This document shows, one piece after another, positions 24,734 to 33,338 of a stretch of DNA of 64,000 nucleotides. Below the pieces are notes generated by a model that saw nothing but the letters and a program-made list of their open reading frames with translations, searched no databases and was not told where the DNA came from. Numbering within the stretch: the first letter of the stretch is position 1; every line of letters begins with the position of its first letter. Both the position numbers and the translations under genes were made by a program. Source of the DNA: Candidatus Alcyoniella australis (GTDB taxonomy: Bacteria > Lernaellota > Lernaellaia > JAVCCG01 > Alcyoniellaceae); assembly GCA_030765605.1 (NCBI GenBank), contig JAVCCG010000048.1, positions 16,565-80,564 on the forward strand, given 5' to 3'.

Positions 24734-27712
24734 ATGGCCCACAGGATCGAAGTCGCACTCCTTGAACAGATGGACGACGCGGTCGGCCGCAAGATCGGAC
24801 GGCGGATCAACGAAGATCTGGGCCTGAGCATCGATGACGTGCGCACGATCCAGGTCTACACCGTCGACAAGCAACTCAGCGCCGAACAGCTCGAGGCCTG
24901 CGCCTCAGGACCGCTGTGCGATCCGATCATCCAGACCTACGCGGTCGATAATCCGCTGGCGCGCGACTTCGATTGGCTGATCGAGGTCGGCTACCTGCCC
25001 GGCGTCACCGACAACATCGGACGCACCGCCCGCGAGGCGCTCGAGGTCCGGCTGGGACTGCGCTTCGAGCCCGGTGAGTCGGTCTACAGCTCGATCCAGT
25101 ATCTGGTTAAGGGCAAGCTCGAGCCCGGCCAGGCCGAGGCCATCGCCCGCGACGTGCTGGGCAACGGGCTGATCCAACGCTTCACCGTGATCAGCGCCGA
25201 ACAGTTCGACGTTGCCGGCGGCGTCCCGCTGGTGGTTCCCAAGGTGACGTCGATGCACCATCCCGAGGTCCGCCGGATCGACCTCGACGTTCCCGAAGCA
25301 GAGCTGTTGCGCATCAGCAGCGAGGGCGTGCTGGCGCTGAGTCTCGAGGAGATGCAGACCCTTGCCTCGTATTATCATCGGCCGGATGTGCGCAAGCGTC
25401 GCAGCGACGCGGGCCTGCCGCCGGATCGGCCCACCGACGTGGAGCTGGAATGCCTGGCCCAGACCTGGTCCGAGCACTGCAAGCACAAGATCTTCAACGC
25501 ACTGATCGACTACGACGACGGCAGCGGCGAAGGCGAGGTAATAAATTCGCTGTTCAACACCTACATCAAAGGCGCTACCCGCGACGTGCGCGAGACGCTG
25601 GGCGAACGGGACTACTGCCTCTCGGTGTTCAAGGATAACGCCGGCGTGATCCGCTGGGAGCCCGACACCAACCTGGTGATGAAGGTCGAAACGCACAACA
25701 GCCCCTCGGCTCTCGACCCCTACGGCGGAGCGCTGACCGGAATCGTCGGCGTCAACCGCGATCCGTTCGGCACGGGCATGGGCTCCAAGCTGTGCTTCAA
25801 CGTCGACACCTTCTGCTTTGCCTCGCCGTTCTGGGACAAACCGCTGCCGCCGCGGCTGCTGCATCCCAAGCGGATCCTCGAAGGCGTACGCGAGGGGGTC
25901 GAGCACGGCGGCAACAAGTCCGGAATTCCGACCGTTGACGGCGGACTGGTGTTCGACGACCGCTTCGCGGGCAAGCCGCTGGTGTTCTGCGGCACCGGCG
26001 GGATTATGCCGGTCGAGATCAACGGCAAACCGGCACACGAAAAGCAAGTGCTGGCCGGCGACTTGATCGTGATGTGCGGCGGCCGTATCGGCAAGGACGG
26101 GATTCACGGCGCGACCTTCAGTTCCGAGGCGCTGCACGCCGGAAGCCCGGCCACGGCAGTTCAGATCGGCGATCCGATCACCCAGAAGCGGATGACCGAC
26201 TTCCTGCTCGTGGCGCGCGACATGGGGCTCTACAATTCGATCACCGACGACGGCGCGGGCGGACTCTCCTCGTCGGTGGGCGAGATGGCCCGCGACTGCG
26301 GCGGATTCACCCTCGAGCTGGACAAGGCTCCGCTCAAGTACGCCGGGCTCGACCCTTGGGAAATTTTAATTTCCGAATCCCAGGAGCGCATGACCCTTGC
26401 GGTACCGCACGATAAGCTCGAAAGCCTGCTGGCGCTCTCGGAAAAGATGAACGTCGAGTCCACGGTGCTCGGCGAGTTCAACGACTCGGGCATGGCCTGC
26501 TGCCGTTTCCAGGAGCGTACGGTGCTGCTGCTCGAGATGGACTTCCTGCACGAGGGACTGCCGCAGATGCGGCTTAAGGCGGTCTGGCAGCCGCCGCAGC
26601 GCGACGAGAGCGAGCCCGACGAGCCGCAGGACTACGGCTCGATCCTGCACAAACTGCTGGCGCGACTCAACGTCTGCTCCCGCGAGTACGTGATCCGGCA
26701 GTACGACCACGAGGTGCAGGGCGGCTCGGTGATCAAGCCGCTGGTCGGCGCGTTGAACGACGGCCCCTCCGACGCCGCAGTGGTCAGGCCATTGCTCGAC
26801 CGCTGGAGCGGGGTGGTGGTCAGCAACGGCATCTGCCCCAAGTTCTCGGACATCGACGCCTACGCCATGGCTGCCAACGCGGTGGACGAGGCGGTGCGCA
26901 ACGCCGTGGCCGTGGGCGGCGACCCGAATTATCTGGCGGGCCTGGACAACTTCTGCTGGTGCGATCCGGTGCAAAGCCAGTCCACGCCCGACGGACACCA
27001 CAAGCTCGCCCAACTGGTGCGCGCCAACAAGGCGCTCTACGCGATGTGCTTGGCCTACGGCATCCCGCTGATCAGTGGCAAGGACTCGATGAAGAACGAC
27101 TTTCAAATCGGCGAACACAAGATCAGCATTCCGCCGACCCTGTTATTCTCGATCATCGGCCGCGTGGACGACGTGCGCAACTGCGTGACCATGGACGCCA
27201 AAGCTGCGGGCGATTTGGTCTACGTGCTGGGGACCACGCGGCACGAGCTGGGCGGCTCCGAGTATTGCGCCATGTTCGGCACGATCGGCGCGCAGGCGCC
27301 AAGCGTGAACGTCGAGCACAACCTGGACATTTACGAGGCCCTGGCCGCCGCGATCCAGAGCGGGTTGGTGCAAAGCTGCCACGACGCATCGGACGGCGGA
27401 CTGGGCGTGAGCCTGGCCGAGAGCTCCTTTGCCGGCGACCTGGGAATCGAGATCGACCTCGAGCGCGTGCCGGCCCAGGGCGCTCTGCGCTCGGACGTGC
27501 TGCTGTTCAGCGAATCGTCGGGACGCTTCGTGGTGACGGTCAGCCCGGATCTGGCCGCTGATTTCGAGCAGGCGATGGAGGGCGCGTCGTTGGCCAAGGT
27601 GGGAACGGTGACCGACGATCGTACCCTGACAATCAAGCGTAAACAGCTCTCACTGATCAATGAGAACATCGACGAGCTGCGCGCAACCTGGAAAAGCACG
27701 CTGGACTTCTGA
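24734..27712 (+). CDS. purL: Phosphoribosylformylglycinamidine synthase, PurS-PurL fusion
   Basis: 992 residues. The N-terminal portion (about 1-210) contains two PurS-like ferredoxin folds (MAHRIEVALLEQMDD, ESVYSSIQYLVKG). The PurL synthetase region carries the hallmark TWSEHCKHKIF, KVETHNSPSALDP and HGGNKSGIPTVDGG, and the second half repeats the AIR-synthase fold with SGKDSMKND and CHDASDGGLG. It converts FGAR, ATP and ammonia to FGAM, the fourth step of purine synthesis, using ammonia from PurQ. Fused PurS replaces the separate small subunit. It overlaps purQ by one base (TGATG). Full length, no damage seen. Confidence 0.96.
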   Translation: MAHRIEVALLEQMDDAVGRKIGRRINEDLGLSIDDVRTIQVYTVDKQLSAEQLEACASGPLCDPIIQTYAVDNPLARDFDWLIEVGYLPGVTDNIGRTAREALEVRLGLRFEPGESVYSSIQYLVKGKLEPGQAEAIARDVLGNGLIQRFTVISAEQFDVAGGVPLVVPKVTSMHHPEVRRIDLDVPEAELLRISSEGVLALSLEEMQTLASYYHRPDVRKRRSDAGLPPDRPTDVELECLAQTWSEHCKHKIFNALIDYDDGSGEGEVINSLFNTYIKGATRDVRETLGERDYCLSVFKDNAGVIRWEPDTNLVMKVETHNSPSALDPYGGALTGIVGVNRDPFGTGMGSKLCFNVDTFCFASPFWDKPLPPRLLHPKRILEGVREGVEHGGNKSGIPTVDGGLVFDDRFAGKPLVFCGTGGIMPVEINGKPAHEKQVLAGDLIVMCGGRIGKDGIHGATFSSEALHAGSPATAVQIGDPITQKRMTDFLLVARDMGLYNSITDDGAGGLSSSVGEMARDCGGFTLELDKAPLKYAGLDPWEILISESQERMTLAVPHDKLESLLALSEKMNVESTVLGEFNDSGMACCRFQERTVLLLEMDFLHEGLPQMRLKAVWQPPQRDESEPDEPQDYGSILHKLLARLNVCSREYVIRQYDHEVQGGSVIKPLVGALNDGPSDAAVVRPLLDRWSGVVVSNGICPKFSDIDAYAMAANAVDEAVRNAVAVGGDPNYLAGLDNFCWCDPVQSQSTPDGHHKLAQLVRANKALYAMCLAYGIPLISGKDSMKNDFQIGEHKISIPPTLLFSIIGRVDDVRNCVTMDAKAAGDLVYVLGTTRHELGGSEYCAMFGTIGAQAPSVNVEHNLDIYEALAAAIQSGLVQSCHDASDGGLGVSLAESSFAGDLGIEIDLERVPAQGALRSDVLLFSESSGRFVVTVSPDLAADFEQAMEGASLAKVGTVTDDRTLTIKRKQLSLINENIDELRATWKSTLDF

Positions 27713-28539
27713 TGGACAAACAAGTTCGCGCGATGGTGATGGCCGGCAACGGCACCAACTGCGAAATGGAAATGGCCCATGCCTGCCGCATGGCGGGCGC
27801 GGAGGTGGTCGACACCGTGTCGATCTACGAGCTGCTCGACGGCGAGCGCAAGCTCGAGGACTACCATTTCCTCAACATTCCAGGCGGCTTCCTCGATGGC
27901 GACGACCTGGGATCGGCCAAGGCCGCGGCCAACATCTACGCCCACGCCAAAGTGCGCAACAGCGACGAAACCCTGCGCGGCCAGCTCGAGCGCTTCGTTG
28001 AGCAGGGCAAGCTGATTCTCGGCATCTGCAACGGCTTCCAACTGTTGATCAAGCTCGGGCTGGTCCCGGCGATCGACGGAAAATATTTCGAGCAGCAGGC
28101 CACGCTGACCTTCAACAAGTCCGGACGCTTCGAGAACCGTTGGGTGCGGCTGACGATCGACCCCCAATCGCCGTGCGTGTTTACCCGCGGGCTGACCAGC
28201 ATCGAACTGCCCGTGCGTCACGGCGAGGGGCAGGTAGTGGTTCCCGACAGCGCCATGGGCGAGCGCCTCAAACACGGGCACGTTGCGCTGCGCTATGCCG
28301 CTTGCGTGGGCGGATTGCCGACCGAGGAATATCCGGCCAACCCCAACGGCTCTCAAGACGGCGTGGCCGGACTGTGCGACCCCAGCGGCCGGGTCTTCGG
28401 CATGATGCCGCACCCCGAGGCGTTCCTGCATCGCACCAACCACCCGCGCTGGACCCGCGAGACCCTGCCCGAACAAGGCGACGGACTGGCGCTGTTCATC
28501 AACGCCGTGGACTACATCAGGGACAACCTGCTCGACTGA
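27712..28539 (+). CDS. purQ: Phosphoribosylformylglycinamidine synthase glutaminase subunit
   Basis: 275 residues, class I glutamine amidotransferase. The nucleophile Cys106 is in LGICNGFQLL, and the partner His/Glu are in GMMPHPEAFLH. An N-terminal MVMAGNGTNCE and PGGF loop match PurQ. It releases ammonia from glutamine and channels it to PurL. The ATG overlaps the purL stop, so the two are made together. At about 275 residues it is longer than the short PurQ type (about 225), matching forms that pair with long PurSL proteins. Its 3' end lies four bases from the stop of the convergent PqqD-like gene. Confidence 0.95.
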   Translation: MDKQVRAMVMAGNGTNCEMEMAHACRMAGAEVVDTVSIYELLDGERKLEDYHFLNIPGGFLDGDDLGSAKAAANIYAHAKVRNSDETLRGQLERFVEQGKLILGICNGFQLLIKLGLVPAIDGKYFEQQATLTFNKSGRFENRWVRLTIDPQSPCVFTRGLTSIELPVRHGEGQVVVPDSAMGERLKHGHVALRYAACVGGLPTEEYPANPNGSQDGVAGLCDPSGRVFGMMPHPEAFLHRTNHPRWTRETLPEQGDGLALFINAVDYIRDNLLD

Positions 28540-28543
28540 AGTC

Positions 28544-28879
28544 TCAGCGGTAGCTGACCAGCCGGTTGCGCTCGAAAATCTGCAACAACTGCATAATGCG
28601 CTGGACCACCGGCTCGACCTCGTCGCCGAAACGTTGCTGCATCTGGTCGCAGATCTGTTGCACGTTGCGCTCTCCGTCGATCAACTTCCAGCAGTAAGCG
28701 CTACGTTCGTCGAGTTTCAGGCTCAGCTGCTCCGAGCGGCGCAGCAGCCTGCCGAAGAATTGCCCGATTTTGGAGCGGAAACGCGGTGCATGGATTACGA
28801 CGCAGCCCGGATCGCCCGTAATATCGGCCGGCCGCTGCAGCGGAACCAGTGTGAGGAAGTTGCGTGGCGCCAGCGCCAC
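28544..28879 (-). CDS. PqqD-like small protein at the end of the OPT operon
   Basis: 111 residues from a GTG at 28879, with an AGGAGG site inside the end of the upstream gene. The C-terminal 60 residues resemble the PqqD fold: LKLDERSAYCWKLIDGERNVQQI followed by helices ending in a short strand (ERNRLVSYR). PqqD-type proteins bind peptides and present them to modifying enzymes. No radical-SAM enzyme or precursor peptide is visible here, so the role is open. It may bind a peptide or protein partner of the transporter. Six bases separate it from the OPT gene, so it is almost certainly co-expressed. Confidence 0.65.
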   Translation of the reverse strand: MALAPRNFLTLVPLQRPADITGDPGCVVIHAPRFRSKIGQFFGRLLRRSEQLSLKLDERSAYCWKLIDGERNVQQICDQMQQRFGDEVEPVVQRIMQLLQIFERNRLVSYR

Positions 28880-28884
28880 GCGGG

Positions 28885-30957
28885 TCAGCCCTCCTCGGTC
28901 CTGGACAAGGCTACCTTGACCAGCATCCAGACGACCACGCCGAGCATGATGATCGGCATCAATCCCTTGGGGTCGAGCTTGAAGAACACCATCGACGCCA
29001 ACAGGATGCCCATAATCGCCTCACCGGCGATCAACCCCGAGGCGAACAGCGTTCCACGGTGGATGCTGTGTTTCGGGTCGTCCCCCTTGCCCTTGGCGCG
29101 TCTGGTGAGGACCAGCGCGATCAGTCCGCCGAAGAGGATCGGCACCGACAGGCTCAACGGCAGATAGATCCCCACGGCAACGGGCATGATGTGCATGCGG
29201 AAGACCTTGCCCGACGAGCGGAGGATCTCGTCGATGGCGATGATCACCACGCCGATGATCGAGCCTGAAATCAGCATGCCCCAGGGCAGGGGAGTCTCGG
29301 TGAAGATCGAGCTGACCAGCGAGGCGAACAGCGTGGCCTGGGGCGCCTTGAGCGGCTGCACCCCCTCGATCACCTCAATGCCGATGCCCGGGTAAGTGTG
29401 CAGCAGGGTCAGGATCGGGGGGATGATCGCCGCCGGAGTGATGACCGCCACGAGCTGCACTGCCTGCTGCTTCCAGGGGGTCGCGCCGACCAGATAACCG
29501 GTTTTCAGATCTTGGCAGATGTCGCCCGAGGTGCAGGCCGCGCAGCACACAACGCCGGCAATGCCCAGCGAGGCGATGATCCCGGCTGTGCCGGTCATCC
29601 CCATCTTCCAAAGCACGGCCGAGGAGAGCAGCACCGTACAGATCGTCATGCCCGACACCGGGCTGTTACTCGATCCGACCAATCCGACAATATAGCTGGC
29701 CACAGCCACGAAGAAGAAGGCTGTGACCACCATCAGCAGACCGGAGATCACACCGATGCCGAAGCTTTTCGTGAGCACGATATAGAGCACGAATATGGGA
29801 ATAATCGTCGCCAGTAGGAAACCGAGGATCGTGGGCAGCGAAAGATCGCGCTCAGTGCGCGACACCGCGCTGCTGCCGTCGGCGTGGGTGGCCTTGCTGT
29901 AGCCGGCCATCGCCCCGCCGATGCCGCGCACGATTCCCTTGCGCACTTTGATGATCGACCAGATGCCGCCGACCACCATCGCGCCCACGCCCAGGAAGCG
30001 GATGCGCGTATCCCAGATGGTCCACATCATGTCCAGGGACGAGTATTCCCCGCCCGAGGACGCGGAGATCAACATTGAGCTCAGCGATAGCTCTTTGGTC
30101 GCGTGGGTCATCTCGGCCACACCCATTGAGCTTTGAGTGAGCATTGCCTGGGCCATGGCCAACGCCGCCTGCGCCGTTCCGGCCGTTGAAGGATCGAAGG
30201 CCAGGGCGTAGCGGGCAATGAAGATCGGAATCGCGGCCAGCCAACCCAGGGCGCCACCGATGAATACCAACAACGAGATATTGAAGCCGACAATGTAGCC
30301 CACGCTGAGCAGGGCCACCGAGACGTCGGTGCCCATGTACAGCGAGACCTGCAGCTTGCCGATCATCCAGACCCAGGCTCCCTCGAGGGTGCCGGCCACC
30401 ATGTTCCAGCCCGAGACCAGGAATTTGAAGATCGCGCCCACGGCCATCGCCTGGAAGATGTAGCTCACCGATACGCCGCCGCGATCGCCCGCCTCGAGCA
30501 CCTCGGCGCAGGCCACGCCCTCGGGGAAGATCAGCTCGGCCTCCTCGACGATCAGCGCCCGACGCAGCGGGATCATGAACAGCACGCCCAGCAGTCCGCC
30601 GAAGATCGCGATCAGGGTCGTAGGCCAGAACTTGAACTCGGTCCAAACGCCGGTGATCACCATCGCCGGGATGGTGAAGATAATGCCCGCGGCCAGACTC
30701 TCGCCTGCCGAGGCGATGGTCTGGACGATGTTGTTCTCGAGAATCGTGGCCTTGCTGAACGCTCCACGCAGAATGCCCATCGAGATCACGGCCGCGGGAA
30801 TCGAGGCCGAGACGGTCATGCCCGCGTACAATCCCAGGTAGGTGTTGGCCGCGGTCATAATCAGCCCGAGTCCGATGCCCAGCAACAGGGCCTTGATCGT
30901 AACCTCGGGAACGGTCCTCTCGGCGGGAATGTAGGGCACGAAGTCGGCTTGGCTCAT
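28885..30957 (-). CDS. OPT-family (oligopeptide/metal-chelate) transporter
   Basis: 690 residues from the ATG at 30957 (GAGGTG ribosome site); an extended frame to 31026 was rejected because it overlaps the neighbour with unlikely sequence. About 14-16 hydrophobic helices. The N-terminal repeat with ANTYLGLYAGMTVSASIPAA, LENNIVQTIASAGESLAAG and EGVACAEVL is characteristic of bacterial OPT proteins. These import peptides, siderophore-like chelates or related solutes using the proton gradient. It is next-to-last of the DUF6754/MutL cluster; the three small membrane proteins upstream are its likely partners. The substrate cannot be inferred. Confidence 0.88.
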   Translation of the reverse strand: MSQADFVPYIPAERTVPEVTIKALLLGIGLGLIMTAANTYLGLYAGMTVSASIPAAVISMGILRGAFSKATILENNIVQTIASAGESLAAGIIFTIPAMVITGVWTEFKFWPTTLIAIFGGLLGVLFMIPLRRALIVEEAELIFPEGVACAEVLEAGDRGGVSVSYIFQAMAVGAIFKFLVSGWNMVAGTLEGAWVWMIGKLQVSLYMGTDVSVALLSVGYIVGFNISLLVFIGGALGWLAAIPIFIARYALAFDPSTAGTAQAALAMAQAMLTQSSMGVAEMTHATKELSLSSMLISASSGGEYSSLDMMWTIWDTRIRFLGVGAMVVGGIWSIIKVRKGIVRGIGGAMAGYSKATHADGSSAVSRTERDLSLPTILGFLLATIIPIFVLYIVLTKSFGIGVISGLLMVVTAFFFVAVASYIVGLVGSSNSPVSGMTICTVLLSSAVLWKMGMTGTAGIIASLGIAGVVCCAACTSGDICQDLKTGYLVGATPWKQQAVQLVAVITPAAIIPPILTLLHTYPGIGIEVIEGVQPLKAPQATLFASLVSSIFTETPLPWGMLISGSIIGVVIIAIDEILRSSGKVFRMHIMPVAVGIYLPLSLSVPILFGGLIALVLTRRAKGKGDDPKHSIHRGTLFASGLIAGEAIMGILLASMVFFKLDPKGLMPIIMLGVVVWMLVKVALSRTEEG

Positions 30958-30973
30958 CGGGACACCTCGCGTA

Positions 30974-31756
30974 TCAGCGCACGACCATGTGCAGCCAATC
31001 TCCGAATAGGAACTCCATCCGACCAATCAGCAGCGAAATACGGCCCATCACGGTATAGCCGAAGCTCGCGCCGAAGGTGACCATCAGCACCATGATTCCG
31101 GCCTTGCTGGCCACTCCGAACGCTCCCTTGTGCTCTTTGCTGAAGAAGAAGTAGACCAAGCCGCAGAGCACTCCGAGGATGATCACGATGTTCGAGAACG
31201 TCTCGCCGACGGAAAACTTGCCCTCGACCATCCCGACCACCGGCAAGATCGTGCTGTAGATCTGGCCCATGAAATCGGAGTTGAAGTAGCTGATCAGGTA
31301 GAAGCCGGCCGTGGCGCCGACCACGAAGCTCAGCGCCCAGCGGCTGAGCCAGCCGATCTTGGGCACCAGCTGCATCAGCAGCAGCATGCCCAGCAGCAGC
31401 GGAATGACGTACCAATAGTTCGGGTCGTTCTCCATCACGCCGGGGATCAGGCTCGAGGTCCAGACCGGCGTGAGCTTGCCGAACAGGTTGGGGATCATCA
31501 CCTGCCACACGCCCAGAGCCATGTAATAGCCGGCGCTGACCCCGATGAACAGGTGCTCGGCAAAGCGGTACAGCGGGTTGTCGCGGTACAAAAAGCTCAG
31601 GATACAGATCGTGAGAAAGGCGCCGATCCAGACCCAGAAGGCATCGTAGCTCGACCAGGGAGCCAGTGCGGGACCGAATGCGGTGTAGAGGACGACCATC
31701 AGCACCAGCACGCCGGCAACGATCCATTCAGTCTTCCGAGTCGTCTTTTCATCCAT
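30974..31756 (-). CDS. Polytopic membrane protein of the DUF6754/OPT cluster
   Basis: 260 residues from the ATG at 31756 (GGAGGT ribosome site); the frame upstream overlaps the neighbour and was not used. About eight membrane helices, beginning WIVAGVLVLMVVLYTAFG, with a conserved-looking AEHLFIGVSAGYYMALG stretch and FVVGATAGFYLISYFN. I do not recognise a named family. It overlaps the upstream 292-residue gene by eight bases (ATGGATGA-type overlap), which suggests tight coupling and perhaps a complex. The protein ends in a short cytoplasmic or periplasmic tail (GDWLHMVVR). A membrane subunit of a transport assembly is the simplest reading. Confidence 0.7.
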   Translation of the reverse strand: MDEKTTRKTEWIVAGVLVLMVVLYTAFGPALAPWSSYDAFWVWIGAFLTICILSFLYRDNPLYRFAEHLFIGVSAGYYMALGVWQVMIPNLFGKLTPVWTSSLIPGVMENDPNYWYVIPLLLGMLLLMQLVPKIGWLSRWALSFVVGATAGFYLISYFNSDFMGQIYSTILPVVGMVEGKFSVGETFSNIVIILGVLCGLVYFFFSKEHKGAFGVASKAGIMVLMVTFGASFGYTVMGRISLLIGRMEFLFGDWLHMVVR

Positions 31757-32627
31757 TGTCACTACCTCCCCTGGCCTGTCTGCGGCGCTCGACGAAGTAG
31801 GTGATGTTTCCCAGCAGAATGAAGGCGACAATCACCAGGTGAGCGATGGCCTGAGGGCTCATGTTACGAATCGCACGCTTGTAGCTGTTGTCGGAGAACC
31901 GCGGGTAGGCGTCGCCCAGCGCCGCCTCGAACTCGGCCGCTCCCTTGAGTCCGCCCATCAGGCCGACCAGCTGGCGCGGGTAGTACGGGTAGAGCAGGGG
32001 AGCCTGGACCGCGGTCGATCCGCCGACGATCGGAATGTTGGCCTTGTCGCCGGCGAACTGGATCCACTCTTTGAGGCCCGGCGTGCCCGCGGAGATGTTG
32101 ATGATCAGATCCATCTGCTGCAGGTTCTGCACGCCCTTCATGATCTCGAGGTCGTTGAGGCTACGCCCCTCGACGTCGGTGAAGTACAGCCCGCGGAAGT
32201 TGGTCAGAACCACGTTGATCACGCCCTGGGCCCCGGATTTAAAGCCCAGGTTGACGTAATCGCGGCCCGATTTGTAGTTGGGAAAATCTTTCTTAATTAC
32301 AGATTCGATGGTGCTCACGGACATCGACTGGCCCATCGGCCACAGCGCCATGATGTAGATCCGATGGTTCTTCTGGCACAGGTGGCGCATCAGCGCGTCG
32401 GCCATCGGCTGCAGCTCGGGCTCGGAGGGCGGGTCGTAGTCGAAGCTGACCAGCACGCGGCTGCCGTCGGGCAGCTCGTCGATGGCGTCGAACACCGCCT
32501 GGACGATCTTGGTCGGCTTCTCGGGAAAATAGACCGGGATCAACAACGGAATGATCACCGACAGAGCGATGCACAGGAAGATCACCCGCCGGTCGATGTT
32601 CATTAATATGTCTAGTACTTTGTTCAT
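31749..32627 (-). CDS. Bitopic protein with extracytoplasmic alpha/beta domain (cluster gene)
   Basis: 292 residues. One helix at about 14-33 and another near the C-terminus (about 260-280, IAHLVIVAFILLGNITYFV) flank a soluble region of about 220 residues with alternating strands and helices: SRVLVSFDYDP, HRIYIMALWPMG, MDLIINISAG and NIPIVGGSTAV. This could be a Rossmann-like or substrate-binding fold, in the periplasm if the first helix is an uncleaved anchor. I do not recognise the family. The AGGAGAA site lies upstream of the ATG. It lies between two polytopic proteins in the operon, so it may be the ligand-recognising part of the assembly. Confidence 0.65.
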   Translation of the reverse strand: MNKVLDILMNIDRRVIFLCIALSVIIPLLIPVYFPEKPTKIVQAVFDAIDELPDGSRVLVSFDYDPPSEPELQPMADALMRHLCQKNHRIYIMALWPMGQSMSVSTIESVIKKDFPNYKSGRDYVNLGFKSGAQGVINVVLTNFRGLYFTDVEGRSLNDLEIMKGVQNLQQMDLIINISAGTPGLKEWIQFAGDKANIPIVGGSTAVQAPLLYPYYPRQLVGLMGGLKGAAEFEAALGDAYPRFSDNSYKRAIRNMSPQAIAHLVIVAFILLGNITYFVERRRQARGGSDNG

Positions 32628-32640
32628 TTTCTCCTCCCCC

Positions 32641-33327
32641 CTATTCGACGTCGGAACCGAGATAGCTGCGTTCCACGCCGAGGATCAGACGCAGCGAGGT
32701 GGAGATGATGCCCAGTGCAATGCCGATCATGATCGCCCGCTGTCCGGCGAGGTTGGGCACGCGCATCACCCAATTGGCCAGGGAGGGTATCGAGAGGAAC
32801 TCCAGGTTCGCAGGCAGCCAGGAGGTGATGTAACTGCCGATGAACGTGCGGCCGATGAGGATGATGAACGCCGAGACCAGCAAGATCGTGGCGTCGCGGT
32901 TCTTGGCGCGGAAGGCGCGGTAGCTCGCGGAGGCCACGTAGAACGCGAGCAGCGCGAACATCGTCGAGCTCAGCGGCGCGAAAATGAACAGATAGACCGT
33001 GTCGAACAGGCTGCCCGCGGCCGTGATTTCGGCCGTGATCCCGCCGGGGTTGCCCAGCTTGAACAAGCCGATGAGCAGGGTGAAGAAAAATCCGGCCAGG
33101 GCCACAACCGCATAGCCCCAGCCCTTGCTGCGCTTGTAGATGCGGTTGCCCATAATCTTGATCAGGTTGCCCGCGCCCAGTACGAAGGCAAACACGGCAA
33201 TGATGTCGAAGAAGACCGAGAACTCCTCGCCGAGGTTGGCGAAGGCGTGATGCGGGATGTAAGCCGAGAGGATCAGGGCCCAGCCCGCGGCGAAGCAGAT
33301 AATAATCGGTATGGTGCGTCGCAGCAT
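32641..33327 (-). CDS. Polytopic membrane protein of the DUF6754/OPT cluster
   Basis: 228 residues with about seven membrane helices: IPIIICFAAGWALILSAYI, FFDIIAVFAFVLGAGNLI, VVALAGFFFTLLIGLF, TVYLFIFAPLSSTMFALLAF and others. A basic cytoplasmic loop (NRIYKRSKGWG) follows the second helix. No named family recognised. It lies 11 bases after the DUF6754 gene and 13 before the next, all on one strand. The retained order of FN3/DUF6754 protein, this protein and the bitopic protein suggests a membrane complex, though this is inference from context. Confidence 0.7.
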   Translation of the reverse strand: MLRRTIPIIICFAAGWALILSAYIPHHAFANLGEEFSVFFDIIAVFAFVLGAGNLIKIMGNRIYKRSKGWGYAVVALAGFFFTLLIGLFKLGNPGGITAEITAAGSLFDTVYLFIFAPLSSTMFALLAFYVASASYRAFRAKNRDATILLVSAFIILIGRTFIGSYITSWLPANLEFLSIPSLANWVMRVPNLAGQRAIMIGIALGIISTSLRLILGVERSYLGSDVE

Positions 33328-33338
33328 GGCCTACCTCC

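Noticed and set aside
24905-26137. 410-codon minus-strand frame opposite purL
   Set aside because: Antisense shadow; PurL motifs on the plus strand are unambiguous.
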